Shown here in pieces: positions 22,901 to 34,700 of a stretch of 64,000 bases of DNA (the stretch's first letter is position 1; every line of letters starts with the position of its first letter). Source of the stretch: Brasenia schreberi (Eukaryota; Streptophyta; Magnoliopsida; Nymphaeales; Cabombaceae); assembly GCA_036023115.1 (NCBI GenBank), contig JAYKKT010000048.1:6826001-6890000 (forward strand). The letters run 5' to 3'. The notes beneath the pieces are model-generated. The model saw only the letters and a list, made by a program, of their open reading frames with translations, had not been told where the DNA came from and ran no database searches. A program made the translations under genes and the position numbers.

Positions 22901-23403
22901 ATTTAGGTATTTTTTTATTATGGAGCCCTAATGAGGTTTTATGATAAAACAACGGATCTTGGTTCCATTCCAACAATCTCTCCTCGAGTTTGTCCCATAA
23001 TCACTTCACGTCTTTTCCTAAAGGAACTCATTTGAGCATTAAATCAAAAGTTAAAACTATTTTGTGTAAAAAAAATATCAAAGACAATTCTCAAACCTGA
23101 GCCCAAGCTGACTTAGCACGACATGCACATGTATTGTCATCCATGTATTCCCCAAACTCTTTGAACTAAGGTTCATAAGCTACCATTTATATAAAAGTAC
23201 ACGTAGAATTCTTTAACCATCAGTACTAAAGAATGATATTCACATGCACAAGTCTCTTACTCACATGACTTTCATACTTTGGACATTTACCTTTATCAAA
23301 GATATATTAAATAAATATTTAGGAACACTTAACATGAATTAAATGAAATTAATGTCCCAAATTAGGCTCAACCATCATTACTTAGCCATTATGTCCAATA
23401 TCA
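19890..23403 (-). mobile_element. Degenerate Ty1/copia retrotransposon
   Basis: Two diverged direct repeats of about 510 bp (about 19890-20407 and 22885-23403), both from gagacatttaggta to gtccaa, behave as LTRs. The minus-strand interior has Gag: FLCNSIKEINMEFPDKF, STIEKFPK, SSMTLNNLIIDIAIDKEHR (about 22540-22330). A zinc knuckle CWICG-ARH-GREC follows at about 22140-22180, with stops inside. The GAG-pre-integrase part follows: KGYLCDVKDL, SHEKLTYINFYLMKQMMNLN (21755-21474). No RT motifs are recognised and the interior is only about 2.5 kb, so it is deleted as well as mutated. No primer-binding site seen. Confidence 0.7.
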
Positions 23404-23607
23404 AGAGAGTGGTATCTTATTTATAATACAATTGAATCTAAATTATGAACCAACACTGGGTCATAGAGATTCTACAAGAGCTATGAAGCATGCTAAGAGA
23501 GTGGTGTCTTATTTATAATACAATTGAATCTAAATTATGAACCAACACTGGGTCATAGAGATTCTACAAGAGCTATGAAGCATGCTAAGAGAGTGGTGTC
23601 TTATTTA
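23404..23607. repeat. 92-bp tandem repeat, 2.2 copies
   Basis: Units start at 23404, 23496 and 23588 (agagagtggtNtcttattta...). The first two are nearly identical over 92 bp and the third is partial. A related sequence (gagtggtatcttatttatgaa) lies at 19482, outside the left repeat of the neighbouring copia element, so the unit probably derives from that element's LTR. Confidence 0.85.
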
Positions 23608-24450
23608 TGTCATATACCACCGTCTCGTGTGAGAACCGTAGACACAAACAACCTTACTAGCTTTAATCTTGATAGTAAAAATATACTATCATAGGTAGGC
23701 TATGAGAGCCTCATATAGGCATATGAAAAGAGCATAAACAAACTGAACTTGAAAAAAGTAAAAGTTTTGAACCAAACGTAGAACTGTGGTTGCTTTGAAC
23801 CAAACGTAGAACCACGAATCAAGCACACCCCCTAGAGACCATGACTCATGGAATTTTTAGAGAAAGAAGTTGCCAATAGATACTTGTGAAATAAGAGAGA
23901 CCCCAAAACTTTAGAATATACAAGACTCCGAGAAATATGGGAAATAAGAAGTGTCATAATTGTAGCATTTGTTTTTTCAATGGTTGTCCTAGATGGTGTT
24001 TGCATTTAGAGGTGTCAATACCAGACGGGACCGACCGAGCAGAGTGGGTTCACATTTCTTATAGGTCTCTAGAATGCTGTCCCGGCCCAACCCTTGAAGG
24101 GCCACCGGCTGGGCCAGGCAAGCCCCACAGACAAGGCTTCATAGGCTTGCCGGGTCAGCTCCTTGGGCCAAGCTCATTTTAATACACACACTATAATATA
24201 TATATATATATATGTCTACCGGGAGCTCTTTCTTTCTTTTTTTCTCTCTCTCTTGCCCTCTCTACATGTCTGTCACAACAATAACATCATGAGCTTGATA
24301 CCCAAAGCATGCATTTGGCTTTGGCCTCCCCATTGTACTAAAAAAAATTTATACAAGGCACTGATCATGTCCCATTTTAACGATACATCTGATATGTGTG
24401 AAATATGATTGCATCCTACAAGAAAAATTAGGCCATACTTGAGACCATAT
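23608..24450. other. Intergenic; one GC-rich repeat-like patch
   Basis: 24007-24180 opens with tagaggtgtcaat, resembling the terminal motif tagggatggcaat of the two MITE-like elements at 24452 and 57523, and is rich in ggcccaac/ccgggtc words; no matching right end found. A short (TA)n lies at 24197-24213. No gene. Confidence 0.4.
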
Positions 24451-24451
24451 C

Positions 24452-24723
24452 TAAGGATACCAATGGGTCAGGTCAGGGAGGGGTATATACCTATCCCTAA
24501 CCCGAACCTTAACCGGGTCAGTATGGGTTTGGGATCTCTTTTTTCCAATGGCTATATGGCAAAATTAGGTTTTATATTTCTCTCCATATATATGTGTGTG
24601 TATGCATATGTATGTATAAATGTTTATTATACATACATATATGATTGATAGATAGATATATGTATATGAATATATGTATGTAAATATTCAAACATACACA
24701 CAAATATATATATATATAAAATT

Positions 24724-24791
<68 letters not shown>

Positions 24792-24920
24792 TATATAATA
24801 CGGTGTATAAGTCAGGTATGGATAAGGTCATATTATCTTCATACCCTACTAGTCAGGTTCGGGTATTCCCCAAACCATTTAGGTTGGGTCAATGAGGTTG
24901 AGGCAATATTGCCATCCCTA
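24452..24920. mobile_element. MITE-like element with tagggatggcaat ends
   Basis: Left end taaggataccaat and right end attgccatcccta are inverted relatives of tagggatggcaat. The interior has gggtcaggtc and ggttcgggtat words and is expanded by (CA)n(TA)n microsatellites at 24726-24785. No transposase; the target duplication is not clear. The element at 57523-57751 has the same ends. Confidence 0.6.
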
Positions 24921-24962
24921 GCCATGTCCAGAAAACAACTAAGTAGAAATGTTGTTGATAGG

Positions 24963-25640
24963 CACCCATAGAGATAGCTCAACTCGCAGGACTTTGTATG
25001 GCATTCTTGTTGATTGGGAATTCAAAAATCAAAAACCAAGCCTCTCGATGTTTTATAAATGACATACCAAAGTGACGACCTTTGCGTCACAAAGCTTAAA
25101 AGAACACAAATGGCCCTTTTGACATGGAAAGAGATGGAACTAAAAGTGATAAACTAAGGGGAGACTCAAATAAAGATGTCAAAATGAGCCTGGCCTAGCT
25201 AGGCCCTAAAAAATGCAGGCTTGTGCTAGACATTTTTGGATAAGGATCATATTTCACACACACACACACGTATATATATATACAAAGCCAATAAAAAATT
25301 AGTTCTTTAAATGTACTAAACAAATCTAATTGAGTTTTACACAAATTAGCAAATCACAAGATGTAAGAGTGAAGTTTTCACCTTCTTTTTGCTGCAACAC
25401 GAAGGACCAAAGCCAGGTATGCACTCCTTGCATCTTGTGAGTAGTGTGCCTATTCGGTTTTAATCGAAAAACCGAGCAAACCCAAACTGCAATGTCACGT
25501 CCGGTTCATGTTTGCATAGTTCGAGTTCAGATTTGATTTCTGTTTTGGAACTATTTCGATTTTCAGTTTGCTTTTGGCTTGATGGAATCCAGAATCGAAC
25601 CAACCGAAAAACCAAAATATTTAATGCTATGACACAATAC
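24963..25640. other. Intergenic with a weak tRNA-like SINE trace
   Basis: 24970-25030 has a box-A-like gatagctcaactcgcaggac and a degraded box B (gggaattcaaaaatc). 25440-25620 has accgg/ggttc-type words like the MITE-like blocks. A (CA)n(TA)n tract lies at 25257-25281. No gene. Confidence 0.35.
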
Positions 25641-25830
25641 CCCCGGGTGCCTTAATTCTCCGCCTTCTCTCCGTCTGTCGTGGCTCGCCCCTCTCTCTGC
25701 CTCTCAACCTCTCACCCTTACACGGAGCATCTCTCGCCCTCTCTCTTGCTTGAACTGTCTCTCATCCTCTCTCTCGGTCTCTTGTCCTCTCAGCCTGAGG
25801 CCATTTACAAGCCAAATAAGGTAAGTTTTC
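25640..25830 (+). promoter_or_regulatory. CT-rich tract, possible promoter or 5' leader
   Basis: About 190 bp strongly enriched in ctctc/ctctcgccctc, ending at accatt...aaataag|gtaagtt, a strong donor-like sequence. CT-rich leaders with a first intron are common in plant genes, and a galactokinase 3' end lies 1.1 kb downstream, but no intervening exons are visible. Function is inferred weakly. Confidence 0.25.
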
Positions 25831-25946
25831 TATCCCATCATGTTCATGAGACGGAGATGCAGATGTTTTTATCTACTCTACTTATCCATTTTCTTCTCTT
25901 TATAAACATTACATTTATGGAAGGTCATGTCACATCATACGTTTGA

Positions 25947-26897
25947 TTTTTATTTGTGAAGGTTCTTTATAGAATATTGGAGTCGTTTGAAGGGAGTGGT
26001 TTGATTAAATGCTTTTTTCAGCTTACTGTAGATATCACCATTTCTTATGTTTCCCGTTCTCAGTGAACTTAGGCTTGCACTGATACCAAAGGCTCTCTCT
26101 CTCTATGTTGACATATTGTTGCTCTTTTTGGATATTTTTTGTTGATTGATGTCATAGAAAATGGTTGAAGTCATTAAAGTTACTACTCATTAGATGTGTT
26201 ATCATCTTTGGGCTAAAGTAGGATTTTTCGAAGCCCTTATGATGCTAGCAATGATTTTGCGAGGTTGAGCATGCACGCGCATATTGAAGCTGGCTATTGA
26301 TGGAGTAATTGACAATTGTGGAATCTTATGAGCAAGTTTTTAGCCTTTTTTCTCATAATTTGCACCTTGAGGAAAATGCAAGTACCTCTCTCAATTGATG
26401 TATAAATGCTTCATGAGGTCTTCAGAAACTAATTAACCACAAAAAAGGTCACAAGTTGGGGCATGTACCAAATAGGCTTTTGAGCAAATCCAACCAAGCT
26501 ATTATTAAATTACTCATAATTAACCTAGATTCAATTGTTCTTAGTTTATATGTAGGGCTGAAATTGATTGTAGAATGATAATGAATTAATGTTAATGCAC
26601 ATAAAAACTAATCAAATTAGATTAATACATGTTTATGTTCCTTTTTGAGGTTTAATACATGTTATATTAGAATATATTTCATGCAATCCTTATTTATATT
26701 TCTTTTTATTCCGTGAGATGCCTCAATTATGAGGTATACCTCAAAAGCCAGAAAAGTAACCCAAGAGCAAGTTAACTCGAATACAATACGATAAAGTGAG
26801 GATGCAACTTCTTCAAAGACACAAAAGAAGCCCATGAAGTTAAAACACAAAGTAAACATGTTCTGTGTTATCTTCCAAGTTGTTTTATGTGGTTCAG
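25947..26897. other. AT-rich DNA, no exon found
   Basis: I looked for upstream galactokinase exons here and found none. No transposon signature either. Confidence 0.4.
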
Positions 26898-27184
26898 TTG
26901 TCCTAAGCCGAAGGAACTAGTGAATATTTGTCGTGAAAATAGAGCACTAAGTACAAAGCTAACAGGGGCAGGATGGGGTGGTTGCACTGTGACTTTGGTC
27001 AAGGAAACATTTTCCTCTTTCTGCATTTGGCTTTCTATTTCATATATTGGGATTGTGTCCCCAATTGTTACAGACTCGTGATATTGAATTTCAAATGTTT
27101 TCACTTTTAATTCAGGATGCTTTCTACAAGTCTAGGATTGAGAAAGGTGTAATTAACGATAATAACATATCTATGGACCTGTAG
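26898..27184 (+). pseudogene. Galactokinase 3'-end fragment (GHMP kinase C-terminus)
   Basis: Galactokinase phosphorylates galactose at C1 in the cytosol. After an acceptor (ggttcag|TTGTCC, 26897) the frame reads [20 protein letters not shown] and then [17 protein letters not shown], the conserved GHMP-kinase C-terminal motif of plant galactokinase. A second exon after ttcag (27115) reads DAFYKSRIEKGVI and stops at 27182-27184, earlier than the family's usual end (an ...FASKP...-type tail). No GT donor follows LVKE, and the ATP-binding and substrate motifs are absent from the window upstream. I call it an orphan 3' fragment. Confidence 0.7.
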
Positions 27185-27214
27185 TCATATTACTGATGTA
27201 TCTAGATGAACCTG

Positions 27215-30200
27215 ATGCTTTGTACAGTAATCTACTACAACTACAACTAAGCCTTTTCCCATACTAGACGGGGTCGGCTACATGGATTCTTTGTTTCCAT
27301 GGAGCCCTATCATGTGTCATGTTAGCAGTTAACTCACAATAAGCTGGATCATTCTTTATTGTTTTTTTTCAACACTTTTGTGGTCGTCCTCTATCTTTTT
27401 TAATACTTTCCAAATTTAGTTTTTCATAGCTTATAGGTTCTTTTTTTGATCTTTTTTTTATATGTCTAAATCATCTTAAACGATATTCTCTCATTTTATC
27501 CTCTATTGGTGTCACTCCTAATTTGTTTCTAATAACCTCATTATGTATACGGTCTTTTCTTGTATAACCACACATCCATCTCAACATCTTCATTTCTGTC
27601 ACAGACATCTTTTGTACATGTTGATGATTAACTGCCCAACACTCATAACCATAAAACATGGCAGGTCCAATTGATGCTCTATAATATTTACCTTTTAACT
27701 TTAATGATATTTTTTTATCATAAAGAATACATGATACTCCTCTTCATTTTAACCAACCAGCATTAATTCTATACATAACATTTTCATTCTCAAAAATTGA
27801 TCCTAGGTATTTAAAACTTTTCTTTTGAGAGATGCAATGTGTGCCAATTTTAATTTTTATGTCCTCTGCAGTAACCAAATGATCAAACTTACATTCCATA
27901 TATTCTGTCTTTGCTCTACTAAGTCGGAGGCCTTTGCTTTCTAATGTCTCTCTCCATAGTTCCAATTTTATATTAGCTTTTTCTTTAGACTCCTCCACTA
28001 ACACAATGTCATTTGTAAATAACATACACCAAGGTACTTCATCTTGAATATGTTTTGTTAACTCATCAATCACCATTATAAATAAGTATGGACTTAAAGT
28101 TGATCCTTGATGTAACCCAATATTAACTTTAAAGAAGTATGTCATTCCTTTATGAGTCCTCACACATGATTTTACACCATCGTACATGTCTCTTATAAGG
28201 TTAATGTATGTTAATGGGATACATCTTTTTTTCAAGGTTCTCCAAAGAACCTTTCTCGGTACCCTATCGTCAGCTTTTTCTAGGTCAATAAATATCATGT
28301 GAAGGTCTTTCTTTTTTGCTCTAAAATGTTTCATAAGACATCTCAAAAGGTGAATCGCTTCAAGAGTAGATCTGCCTAGCATGAATCCAAATTGGTTCTC
28401 TGTTGTACTTGATACTTGTCTTAACCTACGTTCGATAATTATTTCCCACAATTTCATAATATGACTCATTAACTTGATACCTCAATAATTTGCACAATTA
28501 TGAATGTCTCCCCTATTCTTATATATGAGTATAATTGTACTCGCTCTCCATTCATCGGGCATCTTTTGGTTTCTCCATATTTCATTAAATAGTCTTGTGA
28601 GCCAAGTGATTCTTATTTCTCCTAGTATTTTCCAAACTTTTATAGGAATATTGTCTGATCCTACCGATTTACCACCCTTCATATGTTTAAGAGCCTCTTT
28701 GACTTCATTCTTTTGAATATGTCGGTAGAAATTGTGGTTTATATACTTTTCTAATTTGGCTAACTCTCCTAAGCTAATACTAACATCTTTATTTTCATTA
28801 AAAAGCTTATAAAAATAGTTTTTCCATCTATTTCTTGTATCATCATTTGCTACTAGAATTTTTTCCTCCTCATCTTTGATGCATCTAACATAATTAAGTT
28901 CTTTAGTTTTCTTATCTCTAGCCCTAGCTATCCTAAAAATATCTCTTTCACCCTCTTTTGAGTTGTGTTTTTTATATAAGTTCTTCCAAATTTTAGTTTT
29001 TGCTTCATTGACGGCTTTTTTCGCTTCTTTCTTTGCTTTTTTATAAGCCTCTAAAGTTTCACTAGTTTTCTTAGCACAATGTAATTTGTAACATATCCTC
29101 TTTGCCTTGATTTTATTTTGCACTACTTCACTCCATCACCAAGCTTCTTTTTATACCAGTACTCCTCCCTTAGATACACCTAACACATCTTTCGCTACTT
29201 TCCTAATATATATGGTCATATTGTTCCACATATCACAAGGTGTACCAACATAATTCCAAACATCTCCTTGAAGGACTTTCTTTTTAAATATATTTTCTTT
29301 TTCGCTTTTAGGGTTTCACCATTTAGTCTGAATTGCTCGATGCACTCTTTTCTTCTTTGTCCATTTTTTTATTTGTAAATCCATAACTAAAAGTCGATGT
29401 TGGCTGGTTAAGCTTTCTCTTGGAATTACCTTGCAATCTTTACAACATGCTCTATATTTTTTTTTACAAATAAAGTAATCAATTTGTGTTTGTCATAAGC
29501 CACTCTTATAAGTAATTAAATGTTCATCTTATTTTTTGAATATTGTATTGACTATAAAGAGATCAAATGTCATAGCAAAATTTAAAATCTCCCTACCTTC
29601 CTCGTTTATATCTCCAAAACCAAAGTTTCCATGAATACCTTGATATAATAATGCCTCTTTACCAACATGTTCATTTAAGTCTCCTCCTAAACAAATCATC
29701 TCCCTTTAGAATCCTTTGAATTACCTTATCGAACTCTTTCCAAAAAGACGTCTTTATATTATCTTCTAGTCCTACTTGGGGTGCGTAAGAACAAACTATA
29801 TTCAAAACCTATGCTCCTAACACTAATTTCAATATCATGATTCGGTCACCGTATCGTTGTACATCTACTACACTATACTTTAAATCTTTATTTATGATAA
29901 TACCAACTTCGTTTCGAGCCTTTTCGTTACCTGAGTACCATAATTTAAAACTTGTATCTTCTATCTCCTTTGCTTTTTCTCCAACTCACTTTGTTTCTTG
30001 TAAATATAGAATATGAATCTTTCTCGGAATCATAGTATGTAGCACCTCCATTAACTTACCGGATAATGTTTCGATATTCCAAGAACCAATATGAATCTTA
30101 TTATCTAGGACTAGGTTCCTTACCCCCTGCATCCGTCTATATTAAAAATATGGAGACCCTCTCTATAAACTATTCACTACATTCGAGCGGCAATGAAGCG

Positions 30201-30507
30201 GGATTAACTTCTTTACCCACACCTGTCCATGATGTGGGAACCCTCTCTACAATTGATTCACTACGTTCGGACAAAAATGTAGTGGCCCTTGCTTACTTAT
30301 CACTGCATTCGGACTCTGCAAGGTGTCGCTAGGATAGGACGCCCTAAAGCAATGTTCATAATTTGTGTAATCAATGATATAAAAATCGAACAAAGTTTTA
30401 CGTTGATTGTCGGAAGCCTAACAAAACCCTCTTCCTTTATCCGGGCTTGAGACCGGCATTGGAAGGGTGATCCCTTACATGGGCGGAGTTATGCTTTGTC
30501 CAGTAAT
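27215..30507 (-). mobile_element. Full-length RTE-type LINE (copy A) with target-site duplication
   Basis: The body 27232-30490 is flanked by atgctttgt(a/c)cagtaat at 27215-27231 and 30491-30507 (16 of 17 match). On the minus strand it starts aactccgcccatgtaaggg, as does copy B, and ends gtctagtatgggaaaaggct plus a (TTG)n-like tail. It encodes one endonuclease-RT polyprotein in broken frames: the endonuclease region (about 30100-29130) is riddled with stops, then 29123-28482 and 28469-27744 give the linker and RT. The RT catalytic box reads LFTNDIVL (near 28010) instead of F-A-D-D, and a deletion follows KYLGSIF. Non-functional. Confidence 0.9.
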
Positions 30508-31724
30508 GCTGATATATTTTATGTGCATGCCCTACTTGTGAGTGAAGAACCATAACAAATGAGCTAAAGCCCTGAGTGCAAGGATGGTAGCCTTTGTTCA
30601 ATATGGATAATAGAAGGTTTATCAACAACCGACCAAAGAAGGGTTTATCTAAAAAAACGGTTTCCTACAAAGCCAGTTGTTTCATCCTGCTCGTTTCCTC
30701 GTGCCGTGCTAGAGTATATGGATAATAGAAGGTTCACCCATCTCACACCAGCTGAACCTGAGGATTCAATTCTCCACATAAGGGACACAGACAGGACTCC
30801 ATCAAATCCGATTCTCATGGAATCGCCACAGAGCGTGGCCATGATACTCCATACCTGCCAACATGATTCATCAACAGCCACGAAAACCGAAACAAACTTG
30901 GCCAAAAAGGTCCATGTTTGTGTGCACCTAAAGTAGCATTAGAAAAATTGGATCACGTTTGCAGTCAACCGGTTCTTGACATGAGCAAAACTGACATAAC
31001 ATGGTCCATGTTTTTGTACACCTAAAGTAGCATGAGAAAAACTGGATCAAGTTTGCAGTCAACCCTTTGTCGACACGAGCAAATGACGTAACATGCCCCA
31101 ACGCATTTATTGCATGCAATATAGCATAAACACAAAGAGCAGACACCCATGACCTGAAAAGTCTCTGTGCGTGTGTATGTCTCCATCAGCGTGTCCGGAA
31201 TGACCTTTTTTGACATAAACATGAGATGACACGATGTATGACGCAATCCAGAAAGAAAATTGCCACCCTTAATGTGAAGGTTCAAGCTCATCATATCTAT
31301 AGTGAACCCTTTCGACAAGCAGTTTGTTTTAAAATGTGTTAGGAGAAACATGCTGAAAGATTGATGAAGATGTGTGTACGAGAGAGAGAGATTATTAATA
31401 AAAGAATAGCCCCCTCCAGATGGCCACATATAACAGCACAAAATGCTGCGATTACACTTTCCAATTTCACTTATGGTTGAATTATTCTAACCACAGGTTC
31501 TAGCAGTCATCTGATGACTCGCTTTATGAGAACCAAATTTTGTGAATCTACATGACGCGCACACACACACACAGAGGGCATCCAAACCTCTGCTAGCAAT
31601 GTAGCAGTGAAGACACCTACGACAGCTTTTGCTGGGACTTTGAGGGTAGGCCTAAATAATTTGCCAAACTAGATTGTTGCTGCCATTCATTCTGCATTAC
31701 AATACTGGTGCGTCTCTGATGACT
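30508..31724. other. Downstream flank of the TBC gene
   Basis: Lies 3' of the minus-strand TBC stop codon; the part next to 31724 should hold its 3' UTR and poly-A site, which I cannot pinpoint. It contains a 94-bp tandem duplication (30910-31003 and 31004-31096, gtccatgttt...) and a short (CA)n at about 31559. The ORFs seen on both strands are not recognisable. Confidence 0.5.
30910..31096. repeat. 94-bp tandem duplication
   Basis: Two diverged copies beginning gtccatgtttNtgtNcacct and ending acNtaacatg, about 85-90% alike by eye. Non-coding. Confidence 0.8.
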
Positions 31725-34700
31725 TTAATTCCCAGTTATTTCTTTTTGCACAGGTGTCTTTGGCTGATCATCTACAATGTGCTTTTCATCATTGGCTTCA
31801 TCATTATTGCTTGGTTTACCCTGGGCAAAAACAAAACTGAATCAGATTTTTTCCATATCAACAAGCCAGAGGACTCCCTGCTTAAGGAATGCGATGCAGT
31901 TCTCTTATGAATACAAGAGAGACAGAGATGAAGATGCCAAAGGCTCTGCTGAGAATCACCAAAGAACTTTTCTGAATGCTTTATGCTTGAAGAATCCTTC
32001 AAAAGTTCCCATGCCTTGATTGCATTAGGAAGTACACAATTAGAATACAGTTATATTGTGAGTTTTCCATGCTCCGAACCCAGACTAATTCCTCAATAAT
32101 GTTCCGAATTCTGGTACGCTAACCACACCAGGTAGTATAAGATGAAACGGAACACAACCTACAACTGATCAAGTAGTTATTAGTCTCACTCGGAACTACT
32201 GGCAGCTGCCGCATCCACTAGCATGGTATGTGTGCATGCACAGCCCATACACAAAAACACAGACGATCATTCTCAGATATTTTTTACAAGCAGTACAGTT
32301 ATTATCTATGAAAAAAATGTAAGTTGAAAAGACCATCTCGAAAGAGGAAAACACGCAATTCATACCTTATTTCTCTCACGCCAGCCGAGTCCAAATGGCC
32401 TAGAGAGCAACCCAGGCTTTCGAATAGGCAGCTCCTGCATAGATTCTGGTGTGAACCTTTCTGCAGATGCAGCTCTGCCAAAACATATACAAATATTTAA
32501 TAACTAAAGAGAAGTGCCAAAGGTTTGCGGTCTACATTTAGTACTTGTGAATGAAATGTTTTTGTTCAATGTCCAAAGTTTGCATTTAAATCAACGGTAT
32601 AGAGGAACCAAGAAAAGCAATACGATGATGTAAATCCCAGTCGATTATTTTCGCATGAACTAATTGAGGAAACTGAGGGACCGGATTCATATTGCAAGTT
32701 AAATCTGAACACGTGTATTTGGTTGGCCACCAAAATCATTTTCTTGAATTTATCTGTTTATTTATAAAATAGTGATCAGATACCTTGGAGACGGAGTTGA
32801 TGGTTGCGCTGCTCTACTCTGACCAGATTCATATTGCAAGGTAGCTTCTAACATACTCTCAGCCATTACTGCCCTTTTCTCCATTTGCGCAAGGGAAGCC
32901 ATCGCCTCTTCATATTTGTCCTGCACGTGAAGCAAGGGATGTAAGGGGAACCTTTCTTTTGGCTAAAATTACCTGGCTAAAGTTACCTCTTGATGCTAAT
33001 TTGGATCAAGAGTACATTGGAGGTCAACGAACCTAAAGAAAAATAAAAGATATGCAAGAACAAAAGCAGCATTTGCTATGAATAGTAAGACTTCCGAAAA
33101 CAAGAAGAATGTAAGATCATGAAAGGACCTGGAGCACGTTAGTAGCATATCTCTGGGCTTCGGCGTCTTGCTCAGCAAATCTCCGAGCATCCTCAGTCAC
33201 TTTCTGCTCTTGCTCTACGCGCATCAGTACCTATAAATGCAATCATGTACCAAAATACAATTTTTAGAACACCTAGCCTCTAAAGTGTTGGAAGGAAATA
33301 ATAGTTCATGTTCTTGCACTTTTGGAGTTAAATGTTCATATGACAGAAAGGCTCAGCTCAATAAAACTTAGAACCCATGCAGCCAACGCCAGTTAGCGTG
33401 GAAAAAAGACTTTGTTTTGCTTTTGGTTTTGGTTTTGGCTAGTAATGAAACAAAATCCATTAATCGATGATTCCACTAACAAGAAATGCGAGAATAAGAT
33501 AGTGAATTTGAACAATTCCTCTAACAACATGAGCATGAGACCTAAAACTACCTGAATCATGGCACGTTCTTGCTCTTGTTTATCTGCAAGAGCTTGCTTA
33601 AGTTGAGCCACCTCTTGTTCCAACTGCTCTACCTATAAATTCATATGAAAATAATTGTAAGGCGAAAACTTCCCTCAAAAGATTAAATAAACCAAAAAAA
33701 CATAGCTTGCATTTTGAAGAAATTTCATCAAATGCAACATAAATTAAACTGCTTTTTCTAAGAGAAGTCTTGGTTCATCCACTCTTACGCCATGCACAAT
33801 TAATAATTATTTGACATAAATTCCTTGGCAGAAAAACAAGTTCAACCCTAAATCTCAAGAGGAATTAATCAACTTGAATATCATGATATGTATTGATTGT
33901 AATCACAAGGCATCTCTCTACAGGAAGGCATACCTTTGCACTTAAAAGACGCCTGTTGTCTTGTTTGACCATCTCCATTAGTGCTGTCTCCAGCTCTTCC
34001 GCTCTGACATGCAATGGCATGCCAGATAAGTAAATTAGCATTGAACATACATCTAAAGAACTCTGTAAATACTAAAAGAAACTAGTCTTATGAAAAACTC
34101 AACAGGTTCAACATAATAACATACTATTTAAAATTTTAAAGTAATCAAAAAAATTAAATGTTACATATTTAAGGGAAAAAATGGACATCATAAAATTATA
34201 ACAGTGTTTTCCTTTCTCATAACTAACAATCAGTTCGGACATGAAGACTCCAAATTGATATCTTCATAAAAGCTGTCGTTGAAGCAACTTGATATAGCAG
34301 ATACCATAAAATTATCATCCCATATCCATGTCAAAAACAGAACCGAGCTCAAGTGAATAAGCTGCTGATCAAAACCAGCTTGGAAGCAGACTGGTTGAAT
34401 TCAACCAAATATTCACATGAGCAGCTAACAGCCCAAAATTGATGGATATGAACACCAATTTCAAGCAATTGTATATCAGAGGAAACTATGTGATTGACAC
34501 CATGTCACCAACATAGTTCTGATTTTTCCATATGACATCAGGAAGCTGACTCCTTCATAGCCTCAAACGATCATCACACCCAAATAAAGGAGGAGGGTTG
34601 TGTTAGGTAACCGATAGCCAAAGCAAAATAAGTATCCGACAATCAATGAAGCCCAGTTAGACCTTTTTGTTGAGATTAATCTTTTTTTATTAGAAGAGAA

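Noticed and set aside
23404..23607. CRISPR-like direct repeats
   Set aside because: The units are directly adjacent 92-bp tandem copies with no unique spacers, in plant nuclear DNA.
25680..25946. 88-codon ORF in the CT-rich tract as a gene
   Set aside because: Ser/Leu-rich translation of CT repeats, no family motif; better treated as a possible leader sequence.
31674..32019. Plus-strand ORFs with an apparent membrane-like segment
   Set aside because: They are antisense shadows of the last TBC exon (31725-31820) and its flank; the minus strand gives the expected in-phase C-terminus.
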